From Chaenocephalus aceratus (Eukaryota; Chordata; Actinopteri; Perciformes; Channichthyidae), in NCBI GenBank assembly GCA_023974075.1, contig CM043788.1, positions 29,191,054 to 29,255,053 on the forward strand: 64,000 bases of DNA, in the 5' to 3' direction. The position numbers were made by a program, and so were the translations under genes. Shown here one piece after another: positions 1 to 10,700 of this stretch. The notes under the pieces were generated by a model. It ran no database searches. It saw nothing but the letters and a program-made list of their open reading frames with translations, and was not told where the DNA came from. Each line of letters starts with the position of its first letter. Within the stretch, counting starts at the first letter, position 1.

Positions 1-327
1 GTCAGCCCCGCCCCTGATTGTTCCCACCTGTGTCTAGTTACCCTGTGTTTAAATTCCCCTGTCTCCCAGTGTTCAGTGTCAGTTCGTCTTGTCTATTGTC
101 ATGGTAAGGTCTATGCTCCTGGTACTCATGAAAAGTTTTTGATTCCTCACTGCGTGAGCGCACTCATTTTTTGTTCTCTGTTTTTTGTCATCTCGACTAG
201 AGTTTTGGTGGTTACCTTTTTTGTTCATTTTTGCCAGTCATGGAAAAATAAAGTATCTTACAATACTTTACCTCTGTCTCCCTGTCTGCAATTGGGTCCA
301 ACATCCTAAGTGCCTGAGATCTTAACA
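1..327 (+). repeat. 5' LTR, 3' part only
   Basis: Aligns base for base with 3858-4177 except for an extra 7 bp near 70-80 and one A/C difference at 201. It holds a polyadenylation signal AATAAA at 247-252 and ends CTTAACA at 327. The first ~200 bp of the LTR (equivalent of 3659-3857) lie left of the window. A TTTAAA-like stretch near 48 could act as a TATA substitute, which is weak evidence. Confidence 0.88.
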
Positions 328-994
328 GAACGAACTGACCAGAATATGGACCCAGCGGATATGGAAGATTTTGAGTTAGATCTGTTCGATCTAGACTTTT
401 CCCTTCAATGTTCTCATGCCGAGTGGAAAGGAACTTCTTCCAGAAAGGACAAAGAGGCACGAATGGAGGTGGCCGAAATGCCTTGGTTGAGGAGTTCGTT
501 GCCGGAGTGGTTACAGCTTTTCACAAGTTGTCCTGAGGACTGGTCCGACGCATCTAACCCTTTCCTCGGATCAGACTACGGTCCTGTTGGAGGTCCACGG
601 AGTCTCCAAAGAGCCTCTAGGAGACGCAGGGCCAGGATTCCAGCCCGTGCTCCAACAGCCATGATCCCGGTGTGGGATTCCCAGTCTGCTAGCCCCAGGC
701 ATGCTAGCTCCCTGTCTCCCAATTCCCAACCTGGCACCATATGCCTCGGTGGGATCCATCTGAAGTCAACCCATGCTTCTGCCCCAGGTCCTGCTCCTGT
801 CCAGGAGTCGTATGCTGGAACTCGTCTGGTTTATGGAGGTCCACGGAGCCTTCAGGCGGCTGCTAAGAGAAGGAGTCGCAAAGCCAAGCTAGCAGCCATG
901 CCTCCATGCTCCAGTACCGGCCCACGCAGCTTTGCGTCGATACTCCATTACCTGGCTTACACAGCCAGGGTCCAGGCTTCCGCTCCGCCCCCAA

Positions 995-1345
995 CAGCCA
1001 TGGTTCCGGCTCCAGTGCCGGACCCAGCAGCCATGGTTCCGTGCTCCAGTACCATCCCACATAGCCATGGTACTGTGCTCCAGTACCATCCCACACAGCC
1101 ATGGATCCGTGTTCCGGTTCCTTGCCCAGCAGCAATGGTTCCGACTCCTGAACCGGTCCCCACAGCCATGGTTCCGGCTCCAGAACCGGCCCATGCAGCC
1201 ATGGTCCCTGCTACAGAACAGGCCCACACAGCCATGGTCCCAGCCCCAGTCATGGCCCCAGCAGCCATGGCTCCGGCCCCAGCAGCCATGGTTCGGGCTT
1301 CAGTACCGGCCCCAGTAGCCATGGTCCCAACTCCAGTTTCGGCTC
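995..1345 (+). repeat. Tandem array encoding Ala-Met-Val-Pro units
   Basis: Imperfect ~24-33-bp units built on CCATGGTTCCGGCTCCAG. In the frame of the ATG at 346 they read as variants of P-x-A-A-M-V-P-A-P. Units vary in length by multiples of three. Confidence 0.8.
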
Positions 1346-1369
1346 CAGGACTGGCTCTCCGGCAGACGC

Positions 1370-1590
1370 CAGCTCCCCGTGTCCTGTCGGCGTACCGGCC
1401 AACTCCAGCACCTCGTCTCCTGTTGGCTGTCCAGCCGACGCCAGCTCCCCGAGTCCTGTTGGCGTACCGGCCAACGCCAGCTCCCCGAGGCCTGTTGGCG
1501 TACCGGCCGACTCCAGCACCTCGTCTCCTGCTGGCTCTCCAGCCGACGCCAGCTCCCCGTGTCCTGTCGGCGTACCGACTGACACAAGTT
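1370..1590 (+). repeat. Tandem array with GGCGTACCGGCC units
   Basis: About six units of 30-36 bp alternating CCAGCTCCCCG and GGCGTACCGGCC. In the main frame they read as variants of T-P-A-P-R-x-L-L-A-Y-R-P. Confidence 0.8.
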
Positions 1591-1594
1591 CCTT

Positions 1595-2545
1595 CTCAAG
1601 ACCCATGTCAAGTCCCCTCTCGACTTCCCTCTCAAGTCCCTTCTCAAGTCTCCTCTCCAGTTCCCACTCGAGTCTCCTCTCAAGTTCCCTCTCAAGTCTC
1701 CTCTCGAGTTCCCTCTCAGGTCTCTTCTCGAGTCCCCTCTCAAATCCCCTCACGAGTCCCCTCTCAAAACACTTCTCAAGTCCCCTCTCAAGACACTTCT
1801 CAGGTCCCATCTCGAGTCTCTTCTCAAGTCCCCTTACAGGTCCTCTCTTGAGGCCCCTCTCAAGGCCCCTCTCCAGTTCCCTCTCGAGTCTCCTCTCGAG
1901 TCTCCTCTCCAGTCCCCTTTCGAGTCCCCTCTCAAGTTCCTACCCGAGTCCCATCTCAAGTTCCTACCCGAGTCCCATCTCAAGTTCCTACCCGAGTCCC
2001 CTCTCAAGTTCCTACCCGAGTCCCCTCTCAAGTTCCTACCCGAGTCCCCTCTCAAGTTTCCTCTCAGGTCCCCTTTCGAGTCTCTACTCGAGTCTCCTCT
2101 CAAGTTCCCTCTCGAGTCTCCTCTCAAGTCCCCTCTCGAGTCCCCTCTCGAGTTCCCTCTCCAGTTCCCTCTCAAGTCCCCTCTCCAGTTCCTACCCAAG
2201 TTTCCTCTCAGGTCCCCTTTCGAGTCTCTACTCGAGTCTCCTCTCAAGTTCCCTCTCGAGTCTCCTCTCCAGTCCCCTTTCGAGTCCCCTCTCAAGTTCC
2301 TACCCGAGTCCCCTCTCAAGTTCCTTCTCGAGTCTCCTCTCGAGTTTCCTCTCGAGTTCCCTCTCCAGTCACCTCTCGAGCCCCCTCTCAAGTCACCTCT
2401 CGAGCCCCCTCTCAAGTCACCTCTCGAGTCTCCGATCAAGTTCCCTCTCAAGATTCTTCTCAAGTCACCTCTCAAGTCAACTCTCAAGTTTCCTCTCGAG
2501 TTCCCTCTCAAGCCCTCTATCGAGTTCCCACTCAAGTCCCTACTC
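1595..2545 (+). repeat. Ser-Gln/Arg-Val-Pro 12-24-bp array
   Basis: Almost 1 kb of CTCAAGTCCC / CTCGAGTCCC units. The main frame reads S-(Q/R)-V-(P/S) throughout; a second frame reads S-S-P-L-S-S and is also open. Five near-perfect 24-bp copies containing CCTACCCGAG lie at about 1935-2046. A ~70-bp block at about 2049-2120 recurs at about 2200-2270, showing unequal exchange within the array. The in-frame TGA at 1849 sits here. Confidence 0.85.
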
Positions 2546-2551
2546 ACGTGT

Positions 2552-3200
2552 CGTTGGAGGTTCCGCTGGGGGTCCTGCCAACTCTATGTCCAGTGCCGTT
2601 GGAGGCCCCGCCGACTACTCTTCTGCCGGGGGTCCTGCCAACCCTATGTCCTGTGCCGTTGGAGGCCCCGCCGACTACTCTCCTGCCGGGGGTCCTGCCA
2701 ACCCTAAGTCCTGTGCCGTTGGAGGCCCCTGCCGACTACTCTCCTGCCGGGGGTCCTGCCAACCCTGTGTCCTGTGCCGTTGGAGGCCCCGCCGACTACT
2801 CTCCTGCCGGGGGTCCTGCCAACCCTGTGTCCTGTCCCGTTGGAGGCCCCGCCGACTACTCTTCTGCCGGGAGTCCTGCCAACCCTGTGTCCCGTGCCGT
2901 TGGAGGTCCCGCCGACTACTCTTCTGCCGGGAGTCCTGCCAACCCTGTGTCCCGTGCCGTTGGAGGTCCCGCCGACTACTCTTCTGCCGGGGGTCCTGCC
3001 AACCCTATGTCCCGTGCCATTGGGGGTCCCGCCGACTACTCTTCTGCCGGGGGTCCTGCCGGCCCCGTGTCCTGTGCCGTTGGGGGTCCCACCGACTACT
3101 CTTCTGCCGGGGGCCCTGCCAGCCCCGTGTCCTGTTTCGTTGGAGGCCTCAACATCACCTGTTTCGCTGGGGGTGCTGCCAACTCCTTGTCCTCTTCCGT
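2552..3200 (+). repeat. 60-bp tandem repeat, about ten copies
   Basis: Units of 60 bp built on GCCGTTGGAGGCCCCGCCGA are in strict register, apart from one extra T at 2730 that shifts all later copies by one base. Each unit codes 20 residues. Depending on frame they read V-P-L-E-A-P-P-T-T-L-L-P or A-V-G-G-P-A-D-Y-S-P. The last two copies are diverged. Confidence 0.9.
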
Positions 3201-3300
3201 GGGGGATCTTGCCGACACCTGTCCCACCGGCTCCGGTTCCTGTCCGGTCAACACCGGCTCCTGCCCGGTCCCCTGAGAGCTGTGGTCTTCGCCCATCCTC

Positions 3301-3530
3301 GAACTCTGCCTTGCCCCCGGGCCGTCCGCCCGAGACCCCCTTTTTGAACTCTGCCTTGCCCCCGGGCCCTTCGCCCGAGACCCACTCCTCGAACTCTGCC
3401 TTGCCCCCGGGCCGTCCGCCCGAGTTCCCCTTTTTGAACTCTGCGTTGCCCCCGGGCCGTCCGCCCGAGACCCCATCCGTGGTCTGTGCCTTGCCCCCGG
3501 GCCGTCCACCCGAGACCCCTTCCTGGTCCT
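3301..3530 (+). repeat. 45-bp tandem repeat near the 3' end of the ORF
   Basis: Five units starting GAACTCTGCCTTGCCCCCGG, period 45 bp (15 residues, N-S-A-L-P-P-G-R-P-P-E-T-P-F-L in the downstream frame). It is the last coding array before the unique C-terminus. Confidence 0.85.
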
Positions 3531-3643
3531 CTGCCGTGCCCTGGGCTGTCAGTCAAGGCCCGTCCGCCGGACCCCCTCCACCCACCCTGCTGGACTTTTT
3601 GGATTTGTTTTTGTTTTGTTTAGGGACGTCTAGTATCCGTCCC

Positions 3644-3658
3644 TTGAGGAGGGGGTTC
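3644..3658 (+). other. Polypurine tract of the LTR element
   Basis: TTGAGGAGGGGGTTC lies directly before the TG that opens the 3' LTR at 3659, the standard place for the plus-strand primer of LTR retrotransposons. Confidence 0.75.
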
Positions 3659-4177
3659 TGTCAGGATTATTATGTCATGTCACGTTTCTATGTCTAGGTG
3701 TGGGTGTTTTTCCGTTCTCCTTGTCATGTTTTCCTCCCTGTATATTGTCTGGTCTCTTTTCCCTGTGTTTTCATGTCTGTCGTTAGTTTCCCTGGTGTGT
3801 CTAAGTTCCTGAGTGTTTTCACCTGTCACTCCTTGTGTGTCTCCTGTGCTCATCAGTGTCAGCCCCGCCCCTGATTGTTCCCACCTGTGTCTAGTTACCC
3901 TGTGTTTAAATTCCCCTGTCTCCCAGTGTCAGTTCGTCTTGTCTATTGTCATGGTAAGGTCTATGCTCCTGGTACTCATGAAAAGTTTTTGATTCCTCAC
4001 TGCGTGAGCGCACTCATTTTTTGTTCTCTGTTTTTTGTCATCTCGACTAGCGTTTTGGTGGTTACCTTTTTTGTTCATTTTTGCCAGTCATGGAAAAATA
4101 AAGTATCTTACAATACTTTACCTCTGTCTCCCTGTCTGCAATTGGGTCCAACATCCTAAGTGCCTGAGATCTTAACA
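3659..4177 (+). repeat. 3' LTR, complete (519 bp)
   Basis: Begins TGTCAGG after the polypurine tract and ends TTAACA. AATAAA at 4097-4102 repeats the polyadenylation signal of the 5' LTR. The coding frame of the interior continues 39 bp into it before stopping. Confidence 0.88.
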
Positions 4178-7100
4178 AATGGTGGCTATAAATACTAAGG
4201 TAAGATTTGTGTCCATTCCTTTAAAGCCACTGTCACTTTGGAATACGATAAAAGTAACTGAAGGTGTTATAATATACGTATAACTCATTCAACAGCAATA
4301 CAAATGAGGTCAAATAATTAAGCAGGGGTTGTATTGTTTCTTTGGGACATGAACAAGAAAGGGGGACTCAGATAAAAAAATGTATTAAACAACTGAACAA
4401 ATTAATCAAATGTACCATTAAAAGCTTGGCATTGCACTTGTTCAAGTGCTTAGATTATCACTGCAGGTTTGGACTAACAGTTGGTTGGACTGAAGGAAAA
4501 TTCATTCATTCTGCCATTGAGAGGAAAGACATTGGTCCATGATCTAATACTTTCCATACTTCTTCTTTCAGAATGCTCTCACAGGGCTGTCGCCAGAGAT
4601 TTTACCATTTTTAGAAAGGCAAAAGTGGCACCTGAAATGTATAAGCCAATCGGATGCAGTGGCTTAAATTCATTTGCAGTGGCTTTGCCTTCAGGAACCG
4701 CTTCTTAGCCCTTTGCCGATGACCTTGACTAGGCTGTTCACAGTTAATTGCTTAAGTCATGTTTTGGTAAACCTGAACCTCTAATCGCTCTTGCTCACTC
4801 TGTCTCGTTCTCCCTCTGTTTCCACCCCTCCCCTCTGTTTCGATATCCCTCTGCCTGTGGCTTCTCGCTCTCTTTCACTCTCTTCCCCTCTTCAATGTTA
4901 CTGCCGTTTTTGTCAGTGCTCCCCCACCCTTCCCCATTTCCGCTGGAGCAAGTTGTTGGTCGGAGAGCTCAGCCAAGGGTCACTGGTGTACTCTTGCTAG
5001 CTTCGTCCCTGTGCACCTCTTAAACTCTCTATTCATCTTCTGCCGCAATCAACCTCAAATATCTGTGTGATTTCACCCTCAATCACCAGCAGCTGAGCTA
5101 CTAAGGACACATCGTCCCACTGCTTTTGCAACCCATCATACAGGTGACAAAAGCCCTGGTTGTTTTTAGACAGGAATGACACCCAGTCTACTCAAGTGTT
5201 CTCAGTGAGCCACATCAAACCTCTCATGTTGAAAGATCTGGAAGGAATAGTTGTAGAACATCTGATTAGATTTTCATGGGAAACCACTTAAGGTTAGAGT
5301 CCTTTAGAACTTTTTTGTCAATTCATCATTGAAGAGGCCATGTGCTGACACAATGGTTTGTACAGAAAATGGGCATAAGGACTTTAGATTACGAATATCA
5401 TATCAGATACTGCTCTATGTTTGGCTTGCTGTCCTTGCATTGTTTACAAAAACAGGATGCTTGCGGACAATCTAAAATATGCACTTCAGATAGTTTTCTA
5501 TAATAAGAAACTAAACTTATTGTTTATAGTCAATATGTAATTTGTAAACAGTTTATTTCTTTATATACTCATAGAATCTCATCAAATAAACATTTAAGTA
5601 TGAGATAATGTAGGACTTAATCATGGAAAATGTTGCTGTTAATAAGTTTAGTTTAACAGAAAATAATTCCTCTAAAAAGATGTCACTGAGAGACGTAAAC
5701 ACTGTTTGGCACTGCAGGTTATGGTTTGATTAAATTCAATCTGGTTCCAGATGGCTTAAAGGTTCACTATATGAGTAAATAAAATGAAATCTGGAAAGTT
5801 CAGACAACCACTTAAAGATGTTTAGAGGTCAATTTAATAAACCTTTCCGGGAATGACACTATACCTTAGGCTATCAGAGTTGTACTTATGCTGTAAATAT
5901 CAGCCATGTTAAACAAATGCTTGCAAAGGAAGAAATACAAAAAAGTTTCCTTTCATTTGTGAAATTAAAAGGTTTCGTTGCCAGAACAGATGTTGACTCC
6001 TTAAAAGGCAAAGCTAACAGGCCACACATCAATAGACTGACATAAGCATTTGGATGTGCTTGTTTGTTACATTTCAGCATATGAGATATTTAGCTTACAT
6101 ACAGAGTTCACAAATGCTTGATATTTGACTTGGTGTTTCTAAAGAATTTAATTAAAAATAATTATTAAATGTTTACCTCTAACCGCTCCTTCTGTGCCTG
6201 AACTGTGTACTATTATGACATTAAAAACATGTTTTACTTGTTTCCTTTTTTCTCATATATGTGTGTTTGAGATTGAGTTTCTCCATGTGCTGTGGAGTAA
6301 TCAGTGTACCAGTTGTGCCCTAATGGCTTACATCTGTTTGACATGAAGCAGACTTGAAAACATGAACCTCTCAAAAATCATCCACCAATGTAAGTAACTG
6401 AAAATATTTTCGGTGAAGGTGTTTGTTTTTGTGATATATTTGACCTATGTCAATATACAGTCTACTGTGTGTGGCCACTGTAGCTGTAACTGCTATCTTC
6501 ATCTTGTATTTTTTTGGGATATACTTGCTTTAGCCATGATTTCATACTACCTGGCAGGAAATCAAACAGTTTGGATAGTGTCTGTAACTGTTGCATTACC
6601 ACTGCAGAAAGAGATTAGGGTGTTTTTCTGTTGTTTTTTATAAGATTGCGGTACGTGCGTTATCCTGCATCTCTTTTGGCTGAGCTGAAAATTCTGAAAA
6701 CAGGTTTGATGATAAGCTCTTATAGTTCATTAAGTAAAAAAATCTGGTATGGATTACTGAAAAGCAAGTCATTCGCAGACACTCACATTCAGCCACATAA
6801 TAAAAAGCCCATGCATGCACACAATCACGTAGCACATGAGCATGTAAACATGTTCAGCTGAAAGATGGCAAAAAGAATGTTGCAGCTGTCCTTTCATGAA
6901 ACAGAGCAAGCACATTTTCCATATGAATTTGAAATGACTATGACAGGCACCTGTTTATATCACCAGTATTTTCGATTAAAAAACTAATAAATCATAATTT
7001 ATGTTCACGGCGTTTATGAGCGACCCATTACATTAAGATATATTTATGCCCGTCTCCATCAGGTTTGAGCATTAGCATGATCCAATGGAAGCAAATGGAT

Positions 7101-7716
7101 GTTTCAATCACTAATTCACACCTCTGTGCCTTCCAAAATCGCTGTCACACCATCCAAAAGTCATTAAACCAAACTAGGAACTTGGCAGCAGCAAAATGAC
7201 TGTTAAACATTACACTTGCTCTAGGAAACTGTTTATGGCCCTCCAGGGTGAAATATAGTCCAGCATGACATCTGAAGACAAGCTTCAGGTTTCGGTCAAC
7301 ACCACATAAAACTTTAAGCTACTGTGTAGCTACATGTGTCAGCAGGGATGTTTGAGGTGGTATTTTGTGAAGATGTGGGGGAAAGTCACTGTTCAATTGA
7401 GTCTCTTCAGTATGTGTCATTTGCATTTTGTAAGAGTTATACATAAATATAAGCGTGTTCTGCAGCCAGTGTGTCCACACATAGAAACAATAGTTAAACT
7501 AGATGGATGCCAACACATGCAAAACCAATCAGCAAGAATAATTAGAGTTATTGTTCTTTTCCTCACACCTCCTCAACCCTGCAGTAATCATTTCTGGTTG
7601 CTCAGTTAAGTAAAAATATAGTCTGTGTGTCACTATGTACACAAATACAGTATAAAAATATATTCAATTATATGTTGTATGAACTCTTGAATCTGAATCT
7701 TGTATAATGTGAAAAC

Positions 7717-7747
<31 letters not shown>

Positions 7748-10700
7748 GACCATAAACAGTAACTAGTATATATGTTACCAGACATTCTATTTCTGACATA
7801 TCTTTAAATGTCATACACTGGTCACACACCACTCCCAATACTCTAATGTTAATATGTAAAAACAAATGCATTCAAAAACTATGTAATTTAAATGAACAAC
7901 TTGACTAAACTTAGCCGTATTCCACCCTCCAATTGTAGACCCAGGCCTCTTCATCACACATTCACATGCATCCTCCTTTGTCCATCGGTAATTAAGAAGC
8001 TGGCTGGCAGCAGCTGATGCGGTGGGGGAAGGTTAATGCCTGGACAACAATGACCCGTAATGCACACTTTGTCTTATCACACAAAAACACACACAAGCTC
8101 TGCTCTGACACCAGCAGTCCTCTCAGACGTCACTGTGACGCCATCCCACTGTCCCATTTGTCAATGCAAGGCATTGTGGGAGTGATGTATGTTTTCTGGG
8201 GGCAACACCCTTTCTGGATCTTCTGCCAATTTCTCTTACAAATTGGTGCAAATGGGAGGAGGTGCATCTGATACTTTTTAATATCAAGTTGTATAAGATG
8301 TGTGTGAGTTAGCTCTCTCCCCTATGCCTGATTCAGCTCCTCAATGGTGCCCTTGCAGCCATTTACCTCAGCAGTCTCTAGGGGTGGTCTCTGGATGGCA
8401 ACGCCTTGGATTTATACCGGGGACTTGACTATTATTCATCCTTGCTCATTCCAGATAGGCAGCCTTTTAAAGGTTAATTGCACTCGCTAATTGCTCTCCC
8501 TCCCTTTTGCTAACGAGGGCGCACTCCTCGATGATGTCATTGAATGGCCGAACCAAAATACCTCTCCAACTACTTTGGTGATGGCCCCTCACTTCAGAAG
8601 GGCACAGCAGTGTCTAATCTGTTTCTCAGAGACGCAGGCTCTGGCATCAATGCAAGAGATACTTTTCTCTCCGCTAGTTTATGGATTGTCATAAGGTCTC
8701 AATGACTTTTAAAACATCTATCGCTATAACTCAACATATCAAATGTAAAAATCTTGTTCACATCATCATCTGCAACTCTGCAAACACACAGTTACTGCTA
8801 CTTCAGTAAGGTGAAGATTTCGAAATATTATAAAGCATTTTTGATCAAAGTAAATTGTATTCTTCATCACTCAGCTCTTTAGGTTTATATTTAAAAATGC
8901 AATCCCTACCTTCATTTCTCTGTAAAAAGGCTAACCTAATATTGGAAAAGGTGAAGAAATATGTTTTAAATACATTTAAGATAATAATGTTATTATTGAA
9001 GAAAATCAAGAAAATACATTAATTGTATTCGGACTCGCATAACTGTACCCTCTCACATCCTTTGTGAACTTTTAATCATCATTTCTTATTACTTTGGTAC
9101 CTCAGACCAAGTATATTATAAAATCAGTTTCATTGCTCCACTATACTGCATCTCCACTTTATATCTTAACTTTGTGCAGTAGTCACAGGAAGTACATACA
9201 TATTATAGAGAATGCCCTCTTGCTTGTCCTAACTGCATCTTCTGCGACAGACTTTTCATAGTCAAAATAGATATACACAGCATGACCTTAATTTAAACAG
9301 GTAAAAGTAGTTGAACAAGGCCTGTGTCCAATATAAATCCCATACCCTGGTTTGGACAATCCAGCTGAGTAAAGTGGCACAAGAGAAAAATTAATTTGTT
9401 TTAGCTTTACCTAGGAGTTTCCAAATAACTAAGTACTTAAACGTTTCTAGTAATGCATTCCTGTGCCTAACTCCCCGAGGAAAAGATAAGGGGAGAAAAT
9501 ACCGTCTGATATTAAACTTCTACAGCTCCACGAGTCCCATTTTGCAGGTGCTTCATGGGAAATGAGTATGCAGTATCCATTTATGATGGTCATAAAGAGG
9601 AGTGAACCCTGATGGGCTTCACCGCTTGAGGAGGATATTATCCCCCATTACTAATCATCACATTTATCGCTCAGAGAACTGTACCTTCCCTGCGTCATGC
9701 AGCGGGGACGCCCAGTGCCTAGGACTTCAAGTTTGCTCTCTGCTAATGTCAACGAGTCCATCAACAGCCACGTGTCCACTTCAACTTTCCAAGCAACCTA
9801 TTCATTTGGATACTTATTGGAGTAGAGCATCAGCTAAATGCCCAATATGCTAATGTGGGAAGGCAGGTTAGAAGTGTTTGGACATTAAATCGGTCCTAAT
9901 TGCCACCGGTCAGCTGACAATGTTCTGCAGGTCAACCAAACAGTACATTCAGAGTTGAAGGTTTCATTTTTCACAAGCAGCTGTTGACTAACTCTATAGC
10001 CAATACATCACAACTGGACACAATTGTCTCTCTAACAGAGTACAGTGTTTAACTGTACTAAACTGTGGACGCGACTTTGACTCAATCGGTGTTAAAGTTG
10101 AAATATATGCATTGAAATGATTCAAAGCTACAATTGAATTAAACTGGCATGGGAGAACATGATACTATTCAGTCTTACTCTGTACAGTTTATTCTCAACT
10201 GAAGTACACGATACAGAAAGGTGTTCTAACTTAGTGAGCTTGGAGTATATTGTAAATAAGCAGCTCTAAATGTGGTGAGGTGTTCAGTGGCGTTTTTCTT
10301 TTTTGTCATTGTGTTGTTGATGTATGAATGAGAAAGTTTAAACAGCTTTATTGGTTGCACAGACAGTTACTGTTCCCTGTCTTCAGGAACGTTTTGCAGA
10401 CAGGAATGAAATGTACGTTTGACGTCTTAGACCAGTGGGAATATACAACATGGCTGACTAATCCCCCAGCAGACGACCATCATGGACTGAACTGTGCGTC
10501 ACAATAATAATATGTTCATCAAATCAAGGTGTCTGGTTCTTGTAACTAACAAATGTACCGAACAGCTACAGGTCATGACAATGTGTTTGTGTAGGATAGC
10601 AAGTTCAAAAACTGATCATTTACAACTAATCTTGTGGTGGACCCTTTGTTCTGTCTCAGGTAATTATACTAAAAGTGTGGACTGCTTTTGCATAGCTGCA

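Larger units (their letters stand above)
346..3697 (+). pseudogene. Long proline/serine-rich repeat ORF of the LTR element (Gag-like start), two lesions
   Basis: The frame opens at ATG 346 with an acidic N-terminus (MDPADMEDFELDLFDLDF). An Arg-rich stretch follows, then arrays of short peptide repeats to the C-terminus, which runs into the 3' LTR (stop after 3694). Only two lesions interrupt it. A TGA at 1849-1851 stands where the local repeat has CGA (a CpG-type transition). One extra T at 2730 breaks the 60-bp repeat rhythm and shifts the frame by one. Before and after these points the frame stays open, so the parent copy probably encoded about 1,100 residues. I see no enzyme motif and no zinc knuckle. 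By position and start it is probably a Gag-derived structural protein, but its repeat body matches nothing I recognise. A structural RNA role with incidental coding is the alternative. Confidence 0.65.
1..4177 (+). mobile_element. Non-autonomous LTR retrotransposon, 5' end outside the window
   Basis: Two direct repeats bound this region: 1-327 and 3858-4177 are nearly identical. The complete 3' LTR begins TGTCAGG at 3659 right after a purine tract and ends in ...CTTAACA at 4177. The interior (328-3658) codes one long repeat-rich protein and shows no protease, reverse transcriptase, RNase H or integrase motif in any frame, so the element must depend on enzymes from elsewhere. The short leader after the 5' LTR, running into ATG-GAC-CCA, resembles the leader and Gag start of teleost Ty3/Gypsy elements. 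That family assignment is from memory of the family and is an inference. The left target duplication is outside the window, so insertion borders cannot be confirmed on that side. Confidence 0.85.

Noticed and set aside
863..1322. Minus-strand ORFs of 90-186 codons over the repeat arrays (also 1250-1810, 1834-2547, 3096-3556)
   Set aside because: They are shadows of the plus-strand arrays. Periodic GC-rich repeats stay open in several frames, and no start context or domain supports them.
2552..3200. Regular 60-bp repeat resembling a CRISPR array
   Set aside because: There are no unique spacers, every base of the unit repeats, the array is coding inside an LTR element, and the genome is eukaryotic.
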